Positions 1-5,040 of a stretch of 5,040 nucleotides of DNA are shown piece by piece (the first letter of the stretch is position 1; every line of letters starts with the position of its first letter). The stretch is from SAR116 cluster bacterium (GTDB lineage: Bacteria > Pseudomonadota > Alphaproteobacteria > Puniceispirillales > Puniceispirillaceae): contig NYTO01000092.1 in assembly GCA_002683535.1 (NCBI GenBank), forward strand, positions 3,747 to 8,786, in the 5' to 3' direction. A program made the position numbers and the translations under genes. Below the pieces are notes generated by a model. The model did no database searches. It had not been told where the DNA came from and saw only the letters and a list, made by a program, of their open reading frames with translations.

Positions 1-493
1 CCCGAAAATAGGTGTACAGCATCCATACGATGATCGGCAGATTGATCAGCATCAGAACTATCACAAGTCCGATCCGGCTATCGAGGATGCCAAACTGGAT
101 GAACAGCAAATAGATCGGATAAAGCACGCCAACCGCCGGCAGCATTTTTGTCGACAGCATCCACATCAGGATGCCGCGCGTCCGCTTTGACGGCACAAAC
201 GCCATCGACCAGGCAGCAGGCACGGCCACCAGAATGCCAAGCAGCGTCGAGCCGAGCGCGACAGTGACCGAGTTGAAGAAATGCTTCAGATAGTCCGAGC
301 GTTCCTGAACCACCGCATAGCTTTCCAGCGTCCAGGCGGATGTCAGCACACCCAGCGGGGTGCTGATCGCGTCACCTTCCGACTTGAAAGACAGAACAAT
401 GATCCACAGGATCGGGAAGAAGATCACGATCGCCACCAGCCATGCGATGATGCTGGTGATCAGTTTCTGTCTGGTGCCGGTTTCGCGTGCCAT
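1..493 (-). CDS. smoG: Polyol ABC transporter permease, MalG/SmoG type (partial, C-terminus beyond left edge)
   Basis: Inner-membrane subunit of a carbohydrate ABC importer (binding-protein-dependent transport family); with SmoF it forms the channel for sorbitol/mannitol-type polyols. I translated it by hand from the ATG at 491-493. It begins MARETGTRQK, then has a first membrane segment at about residues 11-35 (rich in I, V, F and W, containing FFPILW). A periplasmic loop follows, with the family-typical FKSEGDAIS near residues 36-44, then further membrane segments. About 164 residues are visible of a usual length near 275. The reading ends at WMLYTYFR, just before the expected cytoplasmic EAA loop that contacts the ATPase. 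The start lies 12 bp after the smoF stop with a modest AGG-type ribosome site, so the two permeases are co-transcribed and probably translationally coupled. The family call is firm. The polyol specificity rests on remembered similarity to Rhodobacter SmoG. Confidence 0.9.
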   Translation of the reverse strand, partial: MARETGTRQKLITSIIAWLVAIVIFFPILWIIVLSFKSEGDAISTPLGVLTSAWTLESYAVVQERSDYLKHFFNSVTVALGSTLLGILVAVPAAWSMAFVPSKRTRGILMWMLSTKMLPAVGVLYPIYLLFIQFGILDSRIGLVIVLMLINLPIIVWMLYTYFR

Positions 494-505
494 GATCCTG
501 CCTGC

Positions 506-1372
506 CTATGCGTCCAGGTTCTTGCCAACGATGCGCAGCAGGAATACCGCCACGATGTTGGCCAGAATGATGGCATAAACCCCGCCGGCAGACCCCAGCC
601 CCACATTCTGGCTTTCCAGCACACGCTGGAAGATCAGATAGGTCAGGGTCTTGGTGCCGAAGGCACCTGCGGTGGTCACGAATATCTCGGCAAAAATCGA
701 CAGCAAAAAGATCGTCTGAATAAGAATGACGACGGTAATCGCCCGCGCCAGATGCGGCAGGATGATGAACCAGAAGCGGCCAATGGGCCGGGCGCCGTCC
801 ATCTCGGCCGCCTCCAGCTGTTCGGAATCAAGGGACTGGATGGCCGTCAGCAAGATCAGCGTGGCAAATGGCAACCATTGCCAGCTGATAATCATCACCA
901 GTGACGGCATCGATGCATGGCTGAGCCATTGAACCGGTTCAGCGCCGAACAATCGCCAGATATGTGCAAAAAATCCGTTTACCGGGTCCATGAACATGTT
1001 CTTCCAGACAAGGCCGGATACGGTTGGCATGACAAAGAACGGGGCGATAACCAGAATGCGGACAACGCCCTGGCCCCAAATCGGCTGGTCAAGCAGCAGA
1101 GCCAGCGCGATGCCCAGCAGGACTGTAATGACCAGCACACCGCCAACGATCACCAATGTGGTGGCAACGGCAGGCCAGAAGGAACTTGAAGAGACAAAGC
1201 GCAGATAGTTCTCGAATCCGACCCAGCCCAGATCACCCCCGCGAAGCGGCAGATATTTCTTGAAAGAAAAGAACAGCGTCATCGTCAGCGGCACCAGCAT
1301 CCAGCCAAGAAGCAGGACAACAGCGGGGGCCATCATCAGTCTGGCGATAGATCGGGAATGCTGCGTGGCCAC
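506..1372 (-). CDS. smoF: Polyol ABC transporter permease, MalF/SmoF type
   Basis: First transmembrane subunit of the polyol ABC importer; 288 residues, the usual length for this family. Membrane segments are visible at about residues 12-35, 68-94, 104-122, 155-178, 211-232 and 262-284. The cytoplasmic EAA loop, which docks on the ATP-binding subunit, is at 187-206 (EAAEMDGA ... LP) and looks intact. The start is GTG, not ATG: the codon at 1370-1372 reads GTG on the minus strand. A GAAGGA Shine-Dalgarno lies at 1382-1387, 9 bp upstream. No better in-frame start precedes it, and the first hydrophobic segment begins about 11 residues in, as expected. It follows smoE after a 127-bp gap containing a strong hairpin and is followed by smoG after 12 bp. 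The sequence closely matches the SmoF type that I recall from Rhodobacter sphaeroides; mannitol (MtlF) or another hexitol is an equally good substrate name. Confidence 0.93.
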   Translation of the reverse strand: MATQHSRSIARLMMAPAVVLLLGWMLVPLTMTLFFSFKKYLPLRGGDLGWVGFENYLRFVSSSSFWPAVATTLVIVGGVLVITVLLGIALALLLDQPIWGQGVVRILVIAPFFVMPTVSGLVWKNMFMDPVNGFFAHIWRLFGAEPVQWLSHASMPSLVMIISWQWLPFATLILLTAIQSLDSEQLEAAEMDGARPIGRFWFIILPHLARAITVVILIQTIFLLSIFAEIFVTTAGAFGTKTLTYLIFQRVLESQNVGLGSAGGVYAIILANIVAVFLLRIVGKNLDA

Positions 1373-1459
1373 AGAGACGGGTCCTTCATTGCCGGTGCGC
1401 GGTTAACTGGACAGATCAATTAATACGCAAAATGCGGTGCTGGAAGTCCAGCGGTAAAT
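1373..1459 (-). promoter_or_regulatory. smoE-smoF intergenic leader with smoF ribosome site
   Basis: This is the part of the smoE-smoF gap downstream (on the minus strand) of the GC hairpin. It contains no reading frame of interest. GAAGGA at 1382-1387 is the smoF Shine-Dalgarno site and decides the GTG start at 1372. A 6-bp inverted pair, CTGGAC at 1407-1412 and GTCCAG at 1446-1451, could form a second, weak long-loop stem. No convincing internal promoter was found. Confidence 0.5.
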
Positions 1460-1485
1460 CCGGGGGGCGGCACACCGCCCCCCGG
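1460..1485 (-). terminator. Perfect 11-bp GC hairpin between smoE and smoF (attenuator / mRNA-stabilising stem)
   Basis: The arms at 1460-1470 (CCGGGGGGCGG) and 1475-1485 (CCGCCCCCCGG) are exact inverse complements around a 4-base loop. The stem begins 14 bp after the smoE stop codon. On the minus (coding) strand the stem is followed by ATTTACC, so there is no proper U-run and it is not a clean intrinsic terminator. Such stems between the binding-protein gene and the permease genes of sugar ABC operons, as in malE-malF, protect the upstream mRNA from 3' exonucleases and let only part of the transcription continue. That role here is inferred. The fold itself is seen directly. Confidence 0.75.
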
Positions 1486-1499
1486 CACATAATCAAAGC

Positions 1500-2804
1500 C
1501 TAGCGATAGCCGGCAGCTTCCATGGCATCGTTGGTCAGGGCCTGCGCCTTGGCCAATGCCTCTTCAACTGTCTGCTGACCTGCATAGGCAGCCGAAAATT
1601 CCTGGCTGACCTCGGTTGCGATACCGGCAAACTCGGGAATGGCCGCAAACTGGATACCCACATATGGGCTCGGATCAACGGTCGAGTTGTTCGGATCGGC
1701 CGACAGGATTGAATCGAGGGTCATCTTGGCGAACGGAATATCCTTGTAGTTCGCATTCTCGTACAGCGATGTACGCGCGCCCGGAGGCACGTTTGCCCAG
1801 CCTTCATTGGCGGCAACCAGCTCGATATAGCCGTTTGATGTGGCCCACTCGATGAACTGCTTGGCAGCAGCTTCTTTCTGGGTGCCGGCAGGAATTGCCA
1901 GAGCCCAAGCCCACAGCCAGTTTGAACGCACGCCCATACCATTGTCAGGTGCAAGGGCAAAACCGACCTTGTCAGCAACGGTGGAATCTTTCGGGTTGGT
2001 AACGAACGAGGCTGCTACAGTGGCATCGATCCACATACCGCACTTGCCTTGCTGGAACAGAGACAGGTTCTCGTTAAAGCCATTTGTTGCAAACCCGGCA
2101 GGACCCGCATCATTCATCATGTTCACATAGAAGTTCAGTGTGTCAGACCATTCGCGTGTGTCGAACTGGGCATTCCACTCTTCGTCGAACCAGCGGGCAC
2201 CAAACGAATTTGACATGGCAGTGATGAAAGCACCGCCTTCGCCCCACCCGGCCTTGCCACGCAGGCAGATACCGTTGATTTCGTTGTCACGGTCTGTCAT
2301 TTCACGCGCAGCTTTCGCAATGAACGACCAGGACGGTGCAGATGGCATCTCCAGACCGGCTTTCGCCATCAGGTCCTTGCGATACATGATCATCGAGCTT
2401 TCGCCATAGAACGGCGCTGCGAACAGTGTGCCATCATAGCTGAGACCGCCAGACATTGCGGGCAGGATGTCATCCGCATCGTACTCGGCGCTCAGATCGT
2501 CAAGCGGCACCAGCCAGCCATTCTTGCCCCAGATCGGTGTCTCATACATACCGATCGTCATAATGTCGAAGGCACCGCCCTTGGTGGTGATGTCGGTCGT
2601 TACACGCTGGCGCAGAACGTTTTCTTCAAGCGTGACCCACTCGACCTTGTGGCCGGTCTTTGCGGTGAAATCATCGGTGAGACCCTGCATGCGGATCATG
2701 TCACCATTATTGACGGTTGCGATGGTAAGAGTGTCGGCCTGGGCAACACCGCACGCAAGAAGCGTGGCAGCCGTTGCCGTGCAGACAAATTTGGTAAGTT
2801 GCAT
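1500..2804 (-). CDS. smoE: Periplasmic polyol-binding protein of ABC transporter (SmoE/MtlE type)
   Basis: Extracellular solute-binding protein, family 1, which captures polyols (sorbitol/mannitol class) in the periplasm and delivers them to SmoF/SmoG; 434 residues. Residues 1-23 form a Sec signal peptide: Lys5, a hydrophobic core, then AQA before Asp24. The mature protein opens with TLTIATVNNGDMIRMQ, which I recall as typical of the SmoE group. Other group features visible are APFYGESSM, CLRGKAGWGE, FQQGKCGMWIDAT and the C-terminal PYVGIQFAAIPEF. I chose the ATG at 2802-2804 because AGGAGG sits 6 bp upstream at 2811-2816. An in-frame ATG at 2825 would add seven residues (MTFRRNK), but it overlaps the leader and lacks a ribosome site. 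This is the first gene of the transporter operon, preceded by paired operator-like sites. The exact substrate (sorbitol, mannitol, arabitol) cannot be read from sequence alone. Confidence 0.94.
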   Translation of the reverse strand: MQLTKFVCTATAATLLACGVAQADTLTIATVNNGDMIRMQGLTDDFTAKTGHKVEWVTLEENVLRQRVTTDITTKGGAFDIMTIGMYETPIWGKNGWLVPLDDLSAEYDADDILPAMSGGLSYDGTLFAAPFYGESSMIMYRKDLMAKAGLEMPSAPSWSFIAKAAREMTDRDNEINGICLRGKAGWGEGGAFITAMSNSFGARWFDEEWNAQFDTREWSDTLNFYVNMMNDAGPAGFATNGFNENLSLFQQGKCGMWIDATVAASFVTNPKDSTVADKVGFALAPDNGMGVRSNWLWAWALAIPAGTQKEAAAKQFIEWATSNGYIELVAANEGWANVPPGARTSLYENANYKDIPFAKMTLDSILSADPNNSTVDPSPYVGIQFAAIPEFAGIATEVSQEFSAAYAGQQTVEEALAKAQALTNDAMEAAGYR

Positions 2805-2810
2805 TTTATT

Positions 2811-2816
2811 CCTCCT
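2811..2816 (-). promoter_or_regulatory. Strong Shine-Dalgarno of smoE
   Basis: AGGAGG on the minus strand, 6 bp before the ATG at 2804. It is a perfect match to the 16S anti-Shine-Dalgarno core, indicates high expression of the binding protein, and decides the start against the upstream ATG at 2825. Confidence 0.85.
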
Positions 2817-2833
2817 GAATGTCATACAGGAAA

Positions 2834-2863
2834 ATACAACACAGAATTCTTTTCTCGCGTCAA
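2834..2863 (-). promoter_or_regulatory. Candidate smoE operon promoter
   Basis: On the minus strand, TTGACG (2858-2863; five of six to the sigma-70 -35 consensus) is followed after 18 bp by TTGTAT (2834-2839), a weak -10. A shift of one base gives TGTATT with 19-bp spacing. Transcription would start near 2826 and leave a short leader of about 22 bases before smoE. The -35 lies inside operator-like site A, so a bound repressor would block polymerase. An alternative -10, TATATT at 2862-2867, lies between the two operator-like sites but has no recognisable -35 at normal spacing. Confidence 0.35.
2850..2863 (-). promoter_or_regulatory. Operator-like site A upstream of smoE
   Basis: Reads TTGACGCGAGAAAA on the minus strand. 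It matches site B (2871-2884) at 12 of 14 positions and site C (4118-4131) at 11 of 14. It is the least symmetric of the three, with four of seven base pairs of the palindrome kept, but it has the central CG step usual in LacI-family operators. It overlaps the candidate -35 of the transporter operon. Confidence 0.55.
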
Positions 2864-2870
2864 TATAATT

Positions 2871-2884
2871 TTGACGCGCGTAAA
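2871..2884 (+). promoter_or_regulatory. Operator-like site B upstream of smoE
   Basis: TTGACGCGCGTAAA, an even palindrome with six of seven base pairs kept and a central CG step, the normal design of a LacI-family operator. It faces site A head to head; the centres (2877.5 and 2856.5) are 21 bp apart, about two turns of the helix, so two repressor dimers would sit on the same DNA face. The shared inner arms also make an exact 8-bp inverted repeat, CGCGTCAA (2856-2863) with TTGACGCG (2871-2878). Confidence 0.65.
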
Positions 2885-3023
2885 CAAATGAAATCTACCA
2901 GAGGACGCGTTGCGCGTATTTTCCGCACCGCAGACTTCCGATCCTGACCCGGAATTCAACATATGCGTTCTGCGCGTGGATGCCGGTTTCGGGAAGTCCT
3001 GTCGCGCAGCCGGGTCTTTGGGC
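2885..3023. other. Non-coding gap between repressor gene and smoE control region
   Basis: I see no supported gene in this stretch. It should contain the 3' end of the repressor transcript, but no clear intrinsic terminator is visible. The only inverted repeats are a distant 7-bp pair, GACTTCC at 2933-2939 with GGAAGTC at 2992-2998 (52-base loop), and a short ACGCG-TTG-CGCGT palindrome at 2905-2917. The latter might be a degenerate auxiliary operator about 33 bp upstream of site B. Confidence 0.5.
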
Positions 3024-4055
3024 CTATGCCGATCCGCGCATGATCAGACGCGCTGCAAACAATGTTTCCTCGCGCGTTTCCAACTTGCCGCCAGCATCGA
3101 TCAGCCTGAACAGCGTTTCCACCGCATGATCTGACACCGCTTCGTAATCATGGGCCGCGGTCGTCAGTGACGGGCAGGTGAAACGCGAATAGGGGTGGTC
3201 ATCATGCGAGGCGAGCCGGATCGTGCAATCTTTGTCCCGGCCGACCCTGATCCCCAATTCATGGCACGCAGACAGGAACCCGATCGCCAGCCGGTCATTG
3301 CTGCACAACACCGTATCGGTTGGCAAAAGACCTTCTTTCAGCACCTTCAATGCGCCCACACGGCCAATTTCCTCAAAGCCCCAGCCGGCGCCATCAATCT
3401 TGACCAGATGCGGTTCAAGATTCAGCCTGCGCATCATTTCAAGATAGGCATGACGACGCTTGTTGGCGTTAGGATTGGCCGGGTTGCGCATCTCAAAAAA
3501 ACAGGGCGAACTGCCTGTTCGGCTCAGATATTCAACGGTTTGCGAAACAAAACTGAAATTGTCTGAGCCAACAAAGGCGGCCCCCACGCCCTCAATATTG
3601 CTGTCAAAAAGAATCGTCGGCACATCGCGGCAAAATTCCTCGATTTGCGCCTTGTCAGATGCCCGTCCCAATGGCGCAAGCAGGACACCGGCCGGCCGCA
3701 GTGATCGCAGCGTATCCAGAATGGCGATCTCCTGGCTCTGGTCGCCATGCGATGAAAACAGTGTTGGCGTGAAGCCCGCATCGATACAACGCCGTTCAAT
3801 CACCCGCGCAATTTCAGCAAAGAAAGGATCGGCAAGATATGGCACCACAATGCCGATATTCTTGGTCAGCCGCCTGTTCTGATTCATCGCATAGATATTC
3901 GGGCGGTAGTCATATTCCTTCAGCGCTGCCTCGATCCGGTCGCGGGTCGACTGCCTGACGCTGTTCGGATCAAAGAAATATTTGGAAATTGTGGGACGGG
4001 AAATACCGCACAGAGCCGCGAATTCATCCATATTCCTGATGTTGTTTTGACTCAT
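3024..4055 (-). CDS. LacI-family transcriptional repressor, probable regulator of the polyol operon
   Basis: DNA-binding sugar-responsive regulator; 343 residues from the chosen start, normal for the family. The N-terminal helix-turn-helix covers about residues 9-30 (MDEFAALCGISRPTISKYF), followed by VRQSTRDRIEAAL and the hinge motif YRPN at 50-53. A periplasmic-binding-protein-like effector domain begins at NIGIVVPYLADPFFAEI and runs to the C-terminus, including the CSNDRLAIGF element. The ATG at 4053-4055 is preferred: it lies after a GGGAA ribosome site, puts the helix-turn-helix near the N-terminus, and avoids the hairpin that abuts the alternative ATG at 4079, which would add eight residues. 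The gene is upstream of and codirectional with smoE, and divergent from the kinase. Operator-like sites flank it on both sides, implying autoregulation and local control. The effector is unknown; a polyol or its oxidation product is a guess from context. Confidence 0.9.
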   Translation of the reverse strand: MSQNNIRNMDEFAALCGISRPTISKYFFDPNSVRQSTRDRIEAALKEYDYRPNIYAMNQNRRLTKNIGIVVPYLADPFFAEIARVIERRCIDAGFTPTLFSSHGDQSQEIAILDTLRSLRPAGVLLAPLGRASDKAQIEEFCRDVPTILFDSNIEGVGAAFVGSDNFSFVSQTVEYLSRTGSSPCFFEMRNPANPNANKRRHAYLEMMRRLNLEPHLVKIDGAGWGFEEIGRVGALKVLKEGLLPTDTVLCSNDRLAIGFLSACHELGIRVGRDKDCTIRLASHDDHPYSRFTCPSLTTAAHDYEAVSDHAVETLFRLIDAGGKLETREETLFAARLIMRGSA

Positions 4056-4084
4056 TACAGTTCCCAGCGCAGGCGCCATTATCG

Positions 4085-4100
4085 CCGGGCGAATGCCCGG
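4085..4100 (-). promoter_or_regulatory. Small hairpin in the repressor mRNA leader
   Basis: CCGGGC (4085-4090) and GCCCGG (4095-4100) form a perfect 6-bp stem with a 4-base loop. In the minus-strand mRNA it ends 5 bases before the ATG at 4079, covering the place where that start's ribosome site would be. It supports use of the downstream ATG at 4055, or it could lower repressor translation. Confidence 0.5.
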
Positions 4101-4114
4101 TCTGTCCGTATCTA

Positions 4115-4142
4115 ATATTAACGCGTGTAAAATTCAGGGCAA
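4115..4142 (-). promoter_or_regulatory. Candidate repressor gene promoter overlapping the operator
   Basis: On the minus strand, TTGCCC (4137-4142, four of six to -35) and TAATAT (4115-4120, four of six to -10) are separated by 16 bp. Operator-like site C lies across the spacer and the edge of the -10, so binding would repress the repressor gene. On the plus strand the same DNA offers TAAAAT (4128-4133, five of six to -10) for the kinase, without a good -35. Both calls are tentative. Confidence 0.35.
4118..4131 (+). promoter_or_regulatory. Operator-like site C in the repressor/kinase divergent gap
   Basis: TTAACGCGTGTAAA differs from site B upstream of smoE at only two of 14 positions. Five of the seven palindromic pairs are kept and the central CG step is present. 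Its position between two divergent genes, overlapping likely promoter elements for both, suggests joint control of the repressor and the kinase by the same protein that acts at smoE. Confidence 0.6.
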
Positions 4143-4151
4143 GTCGACTAT

Positions 4152-4847
4152 ATGGTAATTATGAAGACAAAGTCGAAAAAAGCGGGGTCACAGACAGGCA
4201 GCATGACATTTGAAACACAACCCCCAATCAGTGACGCTGGTACTGATGTTAAGCATCTGGCGTCCGAAATCCGGTCACTTTCAGCAGCTGGCAGCATACT
4301 GACAATTGCGGTTGCCGGCCCACCCGGAAGTGGCAAGTCCACATTTTCCGCCGCACTGGCAACGCAGATCGGCCCGTCCTGCTGTGTGGTCCCGATGGAT
4401 GGCTTTCATCTGGACAACAGCGTGCTGCAAGACCGCGGGCTGCTGGCACGAAAGGGGGCACCTGACACATTCGACTGTGCCGGATTCAGCCATCTTGTCG
4501 ATGATCTGAAACGCGGCTCGGGAACTATATTTCCTACATTCGACAGAGATTCGGACAGCGTTGTTCCAGCTGGCGGTCATGTGCCTGCCGGCACAACGGT
4601 ATTGTTGTTCGAAGGCAATTATCTGCTGTTTGATGAAACCGGATGGCGCGATCTGGCCGCAAAGTGGGACGCCGCGATCTGGCTTGATGTACCGCCTGCC
4701 ATTCTGGAAGCAAGACTGATCCAGCGCTGGCGTGATCAGGGCATGTCCGAAGCCGATGCAACCGCCCGCGCCAGAATGAATGATCTGACAAATGCCAGGC
4801 ATGTCATTGACAAGGCGCTGCCCGCAAAATGGACAGTCTCAAATTGA
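4152..4847 (+). CDS. P-loop kinase of the FrcK/YggC (nucleoside/nucleotide kinase, PanK/uridine-kinase-like) family
   Basis: Predicted cytoplasmic ATP-dependent small-molecule kinase; 231 residues from the first ATG. Walker A is GPPGSGKST at 56-64. The family signature PMDGFHLDN is at 81-89, RKGAPDTFD at 100-108, and the second core strand LFEGNYLL at 152-159; an arginine-rich lid region follows (about 188-206). These motifs mark the phosphoribulokinase/uridine-kinase superfamily branch, whose members often sit beside sugar ABC transporters in Alphaproteobacteria (FrcK next to the fructose transporter). The substrate is unknown; a sugar or polyol derivative is inferred from context only. The start is uncertain. 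ATGs at 4152, 4161 and 4203 are all in frame; the first 17 residues are Lys/Ser-rich and look unconserved, and 4203 (214 residues) has an AGG-type site close by. The gene is divergent from the repressor, 72 bp from the far ATG at 4079, with an operator-like site between them. Confidence 0.88.
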   Translation: MVIMKTKSKKAGSQTGSMTFETQPPISDAGTDVKHLASEIRSLSAAGSILTIAVAGPPGSGKSTFSAALATQIGPSCCVVPMDGFHLDNSVLQDRGLLARKGAPDTFDCAGFSHLVDDLKRGSGTIFPTFDRDSDSVVPAGGHVPAGTTVLLFEGNYLLFDETGWRDLAAKWDAAIWLDVPPAILEARLIQRWRDQGMSEADATARARMNDLTNARHVIDKALPAKWTVSN

Positions 4848-4919
4848 TGTGATGCAATTTTTGCATATCAAACATGCATTTTTAGCAGTGTTTGTTTCCA
4901 TAAAAGGTCAGTATTGCTT
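4848..4919. repeat. AT-rich gap after the kinase with a 15-bp palindrome
   Basis: Just after the kinase stop, ATGCAA (4852-4857) and TTGCAT (4861-4866) form an exact inverted repeat around TTT, and a third ATGCAT occurs at 4874-4879. As RNA the stem is AT-rich and weak, and the T-run (4880-4883) lies away from it, so it would be a poor terminator. It could instead be a protein-binding site. No gene is seen here. Confidence 0.45.
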
Positions 4920-4925
4920 ACGTGA

Positions 4926-4962
4926 TGCCAACGCTGATCCCGCAGGGGGCACCGCGTTGGCA
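4926..4962 (+). ncRNA. 9-bp stem-loop, 5' module of a candidate small RNA or leader
   Basis: TGCCAACGC (4926-4934) and GCGTTGGCA (4954-4962) are perfect inverse complements around a 19-base loop, which can itself pair CCC with GGG (CCCGCAGGG). It lies 22 bp before a rho-independent terminator on the same strand. This stem, linker and terminator hairpin layout is typical of bacterial small RNAs and of regulatory leaders. No clear promoter could be picked in 4860-4925 and I do not recognise a known RNA family. Confidence 0.45.
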
Positions 4963-4984
4963 GTACGATTTCAGCGCAGAGAAG

Positions 4985-5015
4985 CCCTCACCTTTCCTCC
5001 TGGTGAGGGTTTTTT
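4985..5015 (+). terminator. Strong rho-independent terminator with anti-Shine-Dalgarno loop
   Basis: CCCTCACC (4985-4992) pairs exactly with GGTGAGGG (5002-5009) around a 9-base loop and is followed at once by six T (5010-5015). It functions on the plus strand only, since the minus strand has no T-run. The loop reads TTTCCTCCT and so exposes CCTCCT, the complement of a consensus ribosome site. It ends either the kinase transcript or a short separate RNA. Confidence 0.85.
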
Positions 5016-5040
5016 CTGTTGTATCCAGTCTTGGGGCAGA

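Noticed and set aside
281..904. Plus-strand open frame of 207 codons, antisense to smoG and smoF
   Set aside because: It overlaps two well-supported permease genes on the other strand; its product is rich in Q, D, H, N and R with no recognisable domain, typical of the reverse complement of membrane-protein codons.
2467..2868. Plus-strand open frame of 133 codons antisense to the smoE 5' region
   Set aside because: Opposite strand of a strongly supported gene, no ribosome site and no recognisable family.
2933..2998. Inverted pair GACTTCC / GGAAGTC as the repressor gene terminator
   Set aside because: The loop is 52 bases and no T-run follows on the minus strand, so it does not qualify as an intrinsic terminator.
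4281..4802. Minus-strand open frame of 173 codons inside the kinase gene
   Set aside because: It is the antisense shadow of the motif-bearing kinase; no domain, no ribosome site, Cys/His/Arg-rich composition.
4925..5040. Plus-strand frame open to the window end from ATG at 4925
   Set aside because: It runs straight through the 9-bp stem and the terminator, has no ribosome site at proper distance, and its peptide is determined by the hairpin arms. A real gene is unlikely.
1..5040. CRISPR array, insertion sequence, tRNA or rRNA
   Set aside because: No regularly spaced direct repeats, transposase motifs, terminal inverted repeats or cloverleaf-like segment were seen on either strand.

Overview
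The window is most likely from an alphaproteobacterium of the Rhodobacterales type or a close relative (inferred from gene content and moderate GC; no rRNA or other marker is present). The three transporter proteins closely resemble what I recall of the SmoE/SmoF/SmoG sorbitol/mannitol ABC transporter of Rhodobacter sphaeroides. This comparison is from memory, not from a search.

Layout. Minus strand, right to left: a LacI-family repressor (3024-4055), a 219-bp regulatory gap, the periplasmic polyol-binding protein SmoE (1500-2804), a 127-bp gap holding a perfect GC-rich hairpin, the inner-membrane permease SmoF (506-1372, GTG start), and the second permease SmoG (starts at 493, cut by the left window edge before its EAA loop). 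The ATPase subunit and polyol dehydrogenases would be expected further left, but they are not visible. On the plus strand, divergent from the repressor, lies a P-loop sugar/nucleoside kinase-like gene of the FrcK/YggC type (4152-4847). The right end (4848-5040) has no convincing gene. It does hold a palindrome, a 9-bp stem-loop and a strong rho-independent terminator, which together look like a small RNA or a leader.

How it works together. A 14-bp near-palindrome, TT[GA]ACGCGnGnAAA, occurs three times in the window's regulatory gaps. Two copies face each other 21 bp apart just upstream of smoE, and one lies in the 72-bp gap between the repressor and the kinase. The simplest reading is one local regulon: the LacI-type protein binds these sites, represses the transporter operon, and controls both itself and the divergent kinase until a polyol or its metabolite is present. 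The smoE-smoF hairpin probably keeps binding-protein mRNA in excess over permease mRNA. The transporter and repressor are known families. The items most worth following up are the operator set, the kinase's membership in the regulon, and the small-RNA-like element with an anti-Shine-Dalgarno loop at the right edge.
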